Origin: an uncultured Ruminococcus sp. | GTDB lineage: Bacteria; Bacillota; Clostridia; Oscillospirales; Ruminococcaceae | Assembly (NCBI GenBank): GCA_947174085.1 | Contig: CAMWHN010000149.1 | Location: 1 to 5,714 of the forward strand | Direction of reading: 5' to 3' | DNA length: 5,714 nucleotides | Part shown: one piece after another, positions 1 to 5,714 of the stretch | How the letters are laid out: the number at the start of each line of letters is the position of its first letter | Position numbering within the stretch: position 1 is the first letter of the stretch | Position numbers and translations under genes: made by a program | Notes under the pieces: model-generated | What the model saw: only the letters and a program-made list of their open reading frames with translations | The model's database searches: none | Told to the model about the DNA's origin: nothing

Positions 1-311
1 GATTGATTGCAGAAAGTATTACTTTACTGAAAAAATGCGGATTTACAGAACAAGAGGCTCTTGTTGCGCTAAAACCTCTTGCTATGCATAATATAACACA
101 GATTTTTAATACAAGTCCTGTAATAGCTCTTACTGGAGCAATAGAACGTTGTGATAGTTTAACAATTCAAAAACATCTTACTTGCTTAGATTCTGAATTA
201 GACTTGAAAATATACCAAGCTCTTTCTTTAAAATTAATAGAACTCGCACAGGAAAAGCATTCTGATATAAATTATGAACCTATGAAACAAATAATAAAAG
301 GCACTTCTTAA
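1..311 (+). CDS. DUF2520 domain protein, C-terminal part (5' end outside window)
   Basis: This is the last 102 codons or so of a gene that begins before the window. The reading frame is open from base 3 and ends at TAA 309-311. The TTG at base 3 is probably an internal Leu codon rather than a start, because no ribosome binding site can be seen and the visible protein is only one domain. The helical pattern and the ALTGAIERCD motif (about residues 43-52 of the visible part), followed by a helix with LTIQKHL and then YQALSLKLIELA, match the DUF2520 domain. In that family the motif is ALTGPIxRGD and the domain sits C-terminal to a Rossmann NAD(P)-binding fold related to ProC/ApbA reductases. The substrate of the family is not firmly known; in Clostridia it often lies near pantothenate genes. 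Assignment to the family is from memory of the motif; the Rossmann half is not visible here. A strong hairpin terminator follows 18 bases downstream. Confidence 0.7.
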   Translation, partial: LIAESITLLKKCGFTEQEALVALKPLAMHNITQIFNTSPVIALTGAIERCDSLTIQKHLTCLDSELDLKIYQALSLKLIELAQEKHSDINYEPMKQIIKGTS

Positions 312-329
312 CGAAATGCCTCAGTCTGT

Positions 330-386
330 AAAAAAAGTCAAGTAAAATTTTAGATTCAGAATTTAAAATTTTACTTGACTTTTTTT
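330..386 (+). terminator. Long intrinsic terminator, probably bidirectional
   Basis: Bases 330-351 and 365-386 are perfect reverse complements (22 bp). Five further pairs, one of them G-U, extend the stem inward to a three-base loop at 357-359. The stem starts with seven A and ends with seven T, so the transcript has a U tract on either strand. The hairpin lies 18 bases after the stop of the DUF2520 gene and separates it from the TrpB-like gene. The GC content of the stem is low, so the U/A tracts form much of its length. Confidence 0.9.
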
Positions 387-403
387 ATAATTTGTGCTAA
401 AAT
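375..403 (+). promoter_or_regulatory. Housekeeping sigma promoter for the TrpB-like gene
   Basis: A TTGACT -35 box (375-380) is separated by exactly 17 bases from a TAAAAT -10 box (398-403). A TGC immediately before the -10 (395-397) gives an extended -10. Each hexamer differs from the SigA/sigma70 consensus by one base. Transcription would start near 409-411, leaving a leader of about 30 bases that holds only the ribosome binding site. The -35 box lies inside the descending arm of the upstream terminator hairpin. The prediction is by eye. Confidence 0.75.
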
Positions 404-421
404 AAGTATAAATTATCTTGA

Positions 422-430
422 AAGGAAGGA
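422..430 (+). promoter_or_regulatory. Ribosome binding site of the TrpB-like gene
   Basis: The run AAGGAAGGA is a double purine Shine-Dalgarno match. It ends 9 bases before ATG 440 and 6 bases before an in-frame TTG at 437. Both starts are reachable and differ by one Met. ATG 440 is preferred because it is the standard codon; the protein is otherwise identical. Confidence 0.7.
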
Positions 431-439
431 AATTTTTTG

Positions 440-1807
440 ATGGAACAGAAAATCCCTTATAAAATTTATCTGAGTGAAGAAGAACTCCCGAAACAATGGT
501 ATAATGTCAGAGCTGATATGAAAATTAAGCCTGCACCGTTATTAAATCCTGCTACAAACCAGCCTGTCACACTGGAAGAATTAAGTCAGATTTTTTGTAC
601 AGAGCTTGCAAAACAAGAATTAGATAATGACAATGCATATATAACTATCCCAGAAGAAATTCAAAATTTTTATAAAATGTATCGTCCAGCCCCTCTAGTA
701 AGAGCGTATTTTTTAGAAAAAGCACTTGGTACGCCTGCTAAAATTTATTATAAATTTGAGGGCAATAATACTTCTGGTAGTCATAAATTAAATAGCTCTA
801 TTGCACAAGCTTATTATGCAAAAAAGCAAGGCTTAAAAGGCGTGACAACAGAAACAGGTGCAGGACAATGGGGAACAGCTCTTGCTATGGCATGTTCTTA
901 TTTTGATTTAGATTGCAAAGTATTCATGGTAAAATGTTCTTATGAACAAAAGCCTTTCCGCCGTGAAGTCATGAGAACTTATGGCGCAAATGTAACGCCG
1001 TCACCGTCTGAAACTACCGAAGTCGGTAGAAAAATTTTAGAAGAATTTCCAGGGACAAGCGGTTCTTTAGGGTGTGCAATTTCTGAAGCTGTAGAATGTG
1101 CTGTTACAAACGAGGGTTATCGCTATGTATTAGGTTCTGTACTATCACAAGTGTTATTACATCAGTCTATTATTGGCTTGGAAACTATGACAGCTTGTGA
1201 TAAATACGGCATTCAGCCAGATATTATTATTGGCTGTGCCGGTGGCGGTTCTAACTTGGGTGGCTTAATTTCTCCGTTCATGGGCAGAAAATTAAGAGGT
1301 GAAGCAGATTATCAGTTTATTGCTGTTGAGCCGGCATCTTGTCCGTCTCTCACAAGAGGCAAATATGTTTATGATTTCTGTGATACTGGTAAAGTTTGTC
1401 CTCTCTCTAAAATGTATACACTTGGCAGTGGCTTTATTCCGTCACCGAATCATGCAGGCGGTTTGCGTTATCATGGCATGAGCAGTGTATTATCTGAACT
1501 CTATGACGAAGGTCTTATGGAAGCAAGAAGTGTAGAACAAACTGCTGTATTTGAAGCTGCTACAAAATTTGCTAGAATTGAGGGTACACTCCCTGCGCCA
1601 GAAAGTAGCCATGCGATTAGAGTTGCAATTGATGAAGCTTTGAAATGCAAAGAAACCGGCGAAGAAAAAACGATTTTATTTGGTTTAACTGGCACAGGCT
1701 ATTTTGATATGGTCGCTTATCAGAAATTTAATGATAATTTAATGTCAGATTATATTCCAACAGATGAAGAATTAGCAAAAGGTTTCGCAAATCTGCCGAA
1801 TGTGTAA
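440..1807 (+). CDS. trpB: TrpB2-type tryptophan synthase beta chain (TrpB-like PLP enzyme)
   Basis: This 455-residue cytosolic PLP enzyme is of fold type II and is predicted to make L-tryptophan from L-serine and indole. The sequence shows the PLP-lysine motif GSHKLNS (K116), the TETGAGQWG loop with the putative catalytic Glu E138, the phosphate-binding GGGSN (268-272), EGTLPAPESSHA (381-392) and a C-terminal GLTGTGYFD (415-423). The N-terminal extension of about 80 residues before RPAPL, the RRE segment at 174-176 and the PAPES version of the late motif are hallmarks of the TrpB2 (trpB_rel) subfamily rather than classical TrpB1, which is about 400 residues. The length fits TrpB2. TrpB2 proteins are often thought to salvage indole or act without TrpA; no trpA or other trp gene lies in the window. 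The gene has its own promoter and a terminator-like hairpin, so it is probably monocistronic. Its leader has no space for a T-box or a leader peptide. Activity on another beta-substituting nucleophile cannot be excluded. Confidence 0.93.
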   Translation: MEQKIPYKIYLSEEELPKQWYNVRADMKIKPAPLLNPATNQPVTLEELSQIFCTELAKQELDNDNAYITIPEEIQNFYKMYRPAPLVRAYFLEKALGTPAKIYYKFEGNNTSGSHKLNSSIAQAYYAKKQGLKGVTTETGAGQWGTALAMACSYFDLDCKVFMVKCSYEQKPFRREVMRTYGANVTPSPSETTEVGRKILEEFPGTSGSLGCAISEAVECAVTNEGYRYVLGSVLSQVLLHQSIIGLETMTACDKYGIQPDIIIGCAGGGSNLGGLISPFMGRKLRGEADYQFIAVEPASCPSLTRGKYVYDFCDTGKVCPLSKMYTLGSGFIPSPNHAGGLRYHGMSSVLSELYDEGLMEARSVEQTAVFEAATKFARIEGTLPAPESSHAIRVAIDEALKCKETGEEKTILFGLTGTGYFDMVAYQKFNDNLMSDYIPTDEELAKGFANLPNV

Positions 1808-1837
1808 AATTTAAAAATAAAAATATTAAAATATTAT

Positions 1838-1880
1838 CTGGAAACTACTCGAAATAATTTTAATTCGGGTAGTTTTCTAG
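1838..1880 (+). terminator. Probable hairpin terminator after the TrpB-like gene
   Basis: Arms at 1838-1853 and 1864-1880 pair through ACTACTCGAA / TTCGGGTAGT (one U-G) and extend outward through GGAAA against TTTTC with a bulge. The loop is about 10 A/T-rich bases. Taking the inner 10 bp as the stem, it is followed by TTTTCT, a short and imperfect U tract. The hairpin sits 30 bases after the TrpB stop. It could instead act as a leader or attenuator hairpin for the downstream synthetase genes. I see no convincing promoter between it and the next gene. Confidence 0.6.
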
Positions 1881-1933
1881 GTAAATAAAAATAAATAAAT
1901 TTTATCAAAATAGAAAGATGAGTGATAGAACTT

Positions 1934-3574
1934 ATGAATTATCAAGCACTGGCAAATATATTATTTCCGGACGTGACAGAAACGCCCCAAGATTTAGAAA
2001 AAAAATATCCGGTTAGAAATCTTCCGGAACATGCCGTTGTCACAAGAATTGGCCCTAGTCCAACAGGATTTGTACATTTGGGTAATTTATATAATGCCGT
2101 AATTGGTGAACGTCTTGCACATCAGTCAAATGGTGTATTTTATTTGCGCATTGAAGATACAGACGATAAACGCAAAGTAGATGGTGCTGTGGAGACGCTA
2201 ATTCAAGCAATGAATTATTTTAATGTGCATTTTGATGAAGGTGCAATAGAAAATAATCAAAATAATGGCATGTATGCGCCGTATTATCAAAGACAAAGAA
2301 AAAATATTTATCATGTAATTGCAAAATATTTAACACAACAGGGCAAGACTTATCCTTGCTTTTTAACAGCCGAAGAATTAGATACGATTCGTGAACAACA
2401 GACAGCCAATAAAGAAGATATTGGTATTTATGGGAAATATGCGCTTGCAAATAGAAATTTAAGTTTAGAACAGATTCAGGAAAATATTAATTCTGGCAAG
2501 CCTTGGGTATTAAGATTTCGTGCAGAACAGACACAAGAATTAATCTGTGTAGAAGATGCTATCCGTGGCAAACTGGAAATGCCTAGAAATTATCTTGATT
2601 TTGTATTGCTAAAAAGTGATGGTATTCCGACTTATCATTTTGCACATGTCGTTGATGATTATTTTATGCATTCTACACATGTTATCCGTGGTGAAGAATG
2701 GATTTCTTCTTTGCCAATGCATGTAGAATTATTCAATACTTTGCAATGGAAACAGCCGATTTATTGCCATACAGCAACGCTCATGAAAATTGAAGACGGC
2801 AAAAAACGCAAGTTATCAAAACGCAAAGACCCAGAACTTGCTTTGGCATATTATCAGCAAGAGGGGATTTGTCAAGACGCTGTCTGGGAATTTTTATTAA
2901 CAGTCTTAAATTCTAATTTTGAAGAATGGCGTTTGGCAAATCCAGAATTGTCTTATTTGGATTTTAAATATTCTATTTCTAAAATGTCTATTTCTGGTGC
3001 ATTAGTAGATTTAGATAAATTAAAAGATATTTCTAAAGAAGTGCTTAGCAAAATGCCGGCTGAAAAATTATATGCTGGTTGGCTGGACTGGTGCAAGCAA
3101 TATGATTTAGAATTTGCAAAATTATTAGAAACTTATCCAGAGCGTACAATAAAAGCTTTAAATGTCGGAAGAACTGCCAAAAAGCCTAGAAAAGATTTAG
3201 AAAACTGGAAACAAGCTTGTGAATTTATGAGTTTTTATTATCAGGAAAGTTTCCAGTTACAAGACGCTATGCCTGAAGAAATTGACGAAGAAACCAGAAA
3301 ATTATGTTTCAAGTTATATTTAGAAAATTATGCACATGAAGATGATTCGGCAACATGGTTCGCAAAAGTAAAATCTTTGACAGAACAATTAGGCTGTGCT
3401 GTAAAGCCCAAAGATTATAAAAAAAATCCAGACCAGTACAAAGGCAGTATTATTCATGTGACAAATATGCTTAGAATAGCACTCACAGGCAGAGCTAATG
3501 CACCTGATATTTGGGAAGTTAGTCATGTATTAGGCGAAGAAATTGTAAAAAACAGATTAGAAAAATGGCTATAA
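1934..3574 (+). CDS. gltX: Glutamyl-tRNA synthetase, long clostridial form
   Basis: This class I synthetase of 546 residues attaches glutamate to tRNA-Glu (and to tRNA-Gln if it is non-discriminating) in the cytosol. It shows R38 and PSPTG (41-45), the HIGH-like HLGN (48-51), LRIEDTD (71-77), the Rossmann-fold segment DGIPTYHFAHVVDD (229-242), HVIRGEEW (249-256) and an intact KMSKS loop as KLSKR (293-297). A GluRS-type C-terminus contains IALTGRANAPDIWEV (515-529). It is longer than the usual 470-500 residues because about 37 residues precede the catalytic core and there are additions in the C-terminal half. The Cys cluster of zinc-binding GluRS is absent. ATG 1934 is chosen because the protein then starts MNYQ, as I recall for related proteins. 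An in-frame GTG at 1922 would add four residues, and neither start has a strong Shine-Dalgarno. The stop is 37 bases before the MetRS-like gene, so the two are probably one transcript. Confidence 0.92.
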   Translation: MNYQALANILFPDVTETPQDLEKKYPVRNLPEHAVVTRIGPSPTGFVHLGNLYNAVIGERLAHQSNGVFYLRIEDTDDKRKVDGAVETLIQAMNYFNVHFDEGAIENNQNNGMYAPYYQRQRKNIYHVIAKYLTQQGKTYPCFLTAEELDTIREQQTANKEDIGIYGKYALANRNLSLEQIQENINSGKPWVLRFRAEQTQELICVEDAIRGKLEMPRNYLDFVLLKSDGIPTYHFAHVVDDYFMHSTHVIRGEEWISSLPMHVELFNTLQWKQPIYCHTATLMKIEDGKKRKLSKRKDPELALAYYQQEGICQDAVWEFLLTVLNSNFEEWRLANPELSYLDFKYSISKMSISGALVDLDKLKDISKEVLSKMPAEKLYAGWLDWCKQYDLEFAKLLETYPERTIKALNVGRTAKKPRKDLENWKQACEFMSFYYQESFQLQDAMPEEIDEETRKLCFKLYLENYAHEDDSATWFAKVKSLTEQLGCAVKPKDYKKNPDQYKGSIIHVTNMLRIALTGRANAPDIWEVSHVLGEEIVKNRLEKWL

Positions 3575-3593
3575 TTTTGTTCTAACCAAGTTA

Positions 3594-3601
3594 AGAAAGG
3601 A
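3594..3601 (+). promoter_or_regulatory. Ribosome binding site of the MetRS-like gene
   Basis: AGAAAGGA lies 10 bases before ATG 3612 in the 37-base gap after the GluRS gene. The gap holds no hairpin or promoter-like pair, which supports translation from a shared mRNA. Confidence 0.65.
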
Positions 3602-3611
3602 TAATCATAAG

Positions 3612-5621
3612 ATGAGTAAGAATAAATCTGAAAATAGAAATTTTGAGATTCCAAGACCAGAATTTCCAAAACGTGCTGTTATTACAGGCGGTATGCCTTA
3701 TGGTAATAAAGAATTGCATTTCGGACATGTTGGCGGTATGTTAGTATTTGCAGATACGTTTGCAAGATTTTTGCGTGACAGAATCGGCAAAGAAAATGTT
3801 ATTTTTGTATCTGGTACAGATTGCTATGGTTCACCAATTGCGGAAGGTTGGAGACAGAAAGTGGAAAAGGGTGAGTTTTCTGGAAGTTTAGAAGAATTTG
3901 TTTCACAAAATCATGAAAAACAAAAGAAAACTCTCAAAGCTTATGGTATTTCACCAAATTTATTTGGTGCGTCAGGTTTAGGACGGTCGAAAGAAATTCA
4001 TGCTGAAATGACTAACTGGTTTTTAACATCGCTTTATGAAAAAAAGCAATTAAATAGATTATCAACTATGCAATTTTTTGACGAAAAAGCAGGTGTTTTT
4101 CTAAACGGTCGTCAAGTTATCGGCAAATGTCCTGTTGAGGGGTGTCAATCTGAAAAAGGCTATGCTGATGAATGCGATTTAGGACATCAGTATATGCCAG
4201 AAAATTTAATTAATCCTGTTAGCACACTCACAGGAGAAACACCAACTATGAAACCTGTGACAAACTGGTATTTTAAATTGCGTGATTATGAAAAATTAAT
4301 GCTCGAATGGGTCGAAGAATTAAAAAAACGCAAGGATATTAGACCTGTTGTCTGGAAAACTATCGCAGAATTTTTAAAACCTCCAGTAATTTATATCAAA
4401 CGAGAATTTGAAGAAGTTTATTCTAATTTAAAAAATCAGTTGCCGGAACATGAATATTTAGAAGAAAAGAAAAAACCGTCATTTACAATTGCATTTGAAA
4501 CATTATCTGATTGTGATGACGCATGCAGAATTTTAACTAAAAATAATATTCGTTATAGAACTGGTAAAACACTTGTGCCGTTTCGTTTGACTGGTAATGT
4601 AGAATGGGGTGTGCCTGCACCTGTTTTAGAAAATGAAGAACCTTTAACTGTTTGGGTATGGCCAGAATCTCTTTGGGCGCCTATTTCGTTCACAGAAGCG
4701 TATTTAGAACAAATTGGGCATGAACGTTCTGAATGGCGTGACTATTGGTGTAGCAAAGATTCTAATATTTATCAGTTTATCGGACAGGATAATATTTATT
4801 TCTATGGCATTGCTGAACCTGCTATGTGGATGGCACAACAAAATTCAGAACAGAAAAATTCTAATCCGCCTGAAAATGAATTGCAATTGCCTTTGATTGT
4901 TGCAAATCATCATATTTTATTCTTAGATAAAAAAGCCTCAAGTTCTGGTGCTGTCAAACCTCCTATGGCTGATGATTTATTAAATTTTTATACACCCGAA
5001 CAGCTCCGTATGCATTGGCTGGGCTTAGGACTGGGACAACGTTCTGTTAGCTTCATGCCGAAGCCGTTTAATCCTTTGGCAAAGCCAGAAGATTCTGACC
5101 CTGTTGTCAAAGACGGCTTATTATTGTCTAATGTTTATAACCGCATGATTCGTACGGCTTTTTATACAACACAAAAATATTTTAATGGCATTTTGCCAGA
5201 CGTTGCGCCAGAAGAAAAATTCTTAGCTGACGGCAAAAAAGCAGTGTTGGATTATGAAAGACATATGTCTAAATTTGCATTTCATCAATGCACTTATGTG
5301 TTAGATAGCTATATCAGAAACGGCAGTAAATATATGTCTAAGGCTTTAAAAGGTGAAGAACAGAATCCGGACGAAGTTGCACAGGCATTAGCAAATTTAT
5401 TTTATATGATTAGAATTGCCGGCATTTTATTACACCCAATGGCACCATTCGGCACGGAAAAATTAAGAGAGTATTTGCAAGTTGATGAAAGAATCTGGTC
5501 TTGGGAATTTATTTTCGAACCGTTAAATTATTTCACTGGCGAAAAACATCAATTAAAATTCCTGCCACCAAAAACAGATTTTTTCACACGTCATGAAAGT
5601 CAGTTTGAAACTGAAAAATAA
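3612..5621 (+). CDS. Divergent methionyl-tRNA synthetase-like protein (class I tRNA ligase family)
   Basis: This 669-residue protein has the MetRS plan. Residues 21-30 (RAVITGGMPY) match the first strand, with Y30 at the Met-pocket Tyr position. HFGH (36-39) is the HIGH box and GTDCYGSPI (68-76) carries an Asp equivalent to E. coli D52. A zinc knuckle uses C173, C178, C188 and H192, followed by LINPVSTLTGETP. WGVPAP (332-337), FIGQDN (389-394) and a helical anticodon-binding domain (about 500-620) follow, ending in an FEPL segment typical of MetRS. Several key positions differ. The KMSKS loop reads KASSS (441-445), the Arg of the usual ISR motif aligns with T327, the conserved Asp after YVW is lost near 348-352, and the PW that reads the CAU anticodon is K573-Y574. 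Residues of about 257-323 are an insertion not found in ordinary MetRS. Either it charges a tRNA unusually or it has another adenylating or regulatory role. MetRS ancestry is clear and function uncertain, so no gene symbol is given. Alignment to E. coli MetRS was done by eye from memory. Confidence 0.88.
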   Translation: MSKNKSENRNFEIPRPEFPKRAVITGGMPYGNKELHFGHVGGMLVFADTFARFLRDRIGKENVIFVSGTDCYGSPIAEGWRQKVEKGEFSGSLEEFVSQNHEKQKKTLKAYGISPNLFGASGLGRSKEIHAEMTNWFLTSLYEKKQLNRLSTMQFFDEKAGVFLNGRQVIGKCPVEGCQSEKGYADECDLGHQYMPENLINPVSTLTGETPTMKPVTNWYFKLRDYEKLMLEWVEELKKRKDIRPVVWKTIAEFLKPPVIYIKREFEEVYSNLKNQLPEHEYLEEKKKPSFTIAFETLSDCDDACRILTKNNIRYRTGKTLVPFRLTGNVEWGVPAPVLENEEPLTVWVWPESLWAPISFTEAYLEQIGHERSEWRDYWCSKDSNIYQFIGQDNIYFYGIAEPAMWMAQQNSEQKNSNPPENELQLPLIVANHHILFLDKKASSSGAVKPPMADDLLNFYTPEQLRMHWLGLGLGQRSVSFMPKPFNPLAKPEDSDPVVKDGLLLSNVYNRMIRTAFYTTQKYFNGILPDVAPEEKFLADGKKAVLDYERHMSKFAFHQCTYVLDSYIRNGSKYMSKALKGEEQNPDEVAQALANLFYMIRIAGILLHPMAPFGTEKLREYLQVDERIWSWEFIFEPLNYFTGEKHQLKFLPPKTDFFTRHESQFETEK

Positions 5622-5630
5622 TTTATTCTC

Positions 5631-5675
5631 TTACGGCAAGAAGTCCTCGTCTCTATAGGCAGAAAATAGTTCAAA
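5631..5675 (+). mobile_element. Possible remnant of an IS200/IS605-type right end
   Basis: After the last stop codon the sequence contains ACGGCAAGAAG (5633-5643), a TCCTCG plus CTCTATAGG segment (5644-5659) and AGTTCAA (5668-5674). In order and spacing this resembles the right ends of clostridial IS200/IS605 (TnpB-carrying) elements, as I remember them: a short hairpin arm, a loop with TCTATA, the second arm, then a TTCAA-like end. Here the second arm is mostly lost and only CCT/AGG can pair, so it would be a decayed end with no transposase gene in view. It may be chance resemblance. Confidence 0.25.
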
Positions 5676-5714
5676 ATATCTTAGTAAAACTTTTTTTAAA
5701 TTATACTTCCTATA

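Noticed and set aside
1501..1695. 64-codon minus-strand open frame inside the TrpB-like gene
   Set aside because: It lies fully within a well-supported gene in another frame, has no ribosome binding site and no recognisable domain. The other small overlapping frames at 1299-1481, 2220-2450 and 4714-4896 were dropped for the same reason.
1821..1835. Repeated AATATT as a repeat or operator
   Set aside because: Short, self-complementary A/T words are expected in this base composition.
1873..1901. TTTTCT ... TAAATT at 17-base spacing as a promoter for the GluRS gene
   Set aside because: Both hexamers match the consensus poorly (about 3 and 4 of 6) in a region so AT-rich that such matches are expected by chance.
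1918..1920. ATG overlapping the region just before the GluRS start
   Set aside because: It is out of frame with GluRS and opens no supported protein.
2978..3001. SKMSIS in GluRS as the KMSKS loop
   Set aside because: The genuine loop is KLSKR at residues 293-297, followed by the expected KDPE; the later KMS is in the helical domain.
5686..5697. AAAAC followed by seven T as a terminator for the synthetase pair
   Set aside because: There is no stable stem upstream of the T run; only a few A-T pairs could form. The real terminator may lie beyond the window.

Overview
The window comes from an AT-rich bacterium, most likely a Firmicute of the class Clostridia. The Ruminococcus/Oscillospiraceae group fits best: the long GluRS form and the DUF2520 protein resemble what I recall from that group, the ribosome binding sites are purine-rich, and codons strongly favour A/T at the third position. 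This placement is inferred from gene character; no rRNA or tRNA gene is present to confirm it.

Layout: (1) Positions 1-311 hold the 3' end of a gene whose C-terminal domain looks like DUF2520, found in Rossmann-like + DUF2520 proteins. (2) A very long, nearly perfect hairpin with A and T tracts (330-386) ends that unit. Its descending arm contains the -35 box of a near-consensus promoter (375-403). (3) That promoter drives a TrpB2-type stand-alone tryptophan synthase beta chain (440-1807), followed by a probable weaker hairpin terminator (1838-1880). (4) Two class I aminoacyl-tRNA synthetase genes follow in the same direction, 37 bases apart and probably co-transcribed: a long-form glutamyl-tRNA synthetase (1934-3574) and a divergent methionyl-tRNA synthetase-like protein (3612-5621). 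(5) The last 93 bases are non-coding, with a short stretch that may be a decayed IS200/IS605-type element end.

All genes are on the + strand. No stretch longer than about 130 bases lacks a gene.

The TrpB-like enzyme and the GluRS keep their catalytic motifs and look active. The third protein is the one worth a second look. It has the MetRS architecture (HIGH-like box, zinc knuckle, helical anticodon-binding domain). However, its KMSKS loop has become KASSS, an active-site Arg position has changed, an insertion of about 65 residues sits inside the catalytic domain, and Tyr replaces the anticodon-reading Trp. It is probably not the cell's housekeeping MetRS, and its substrate is open.
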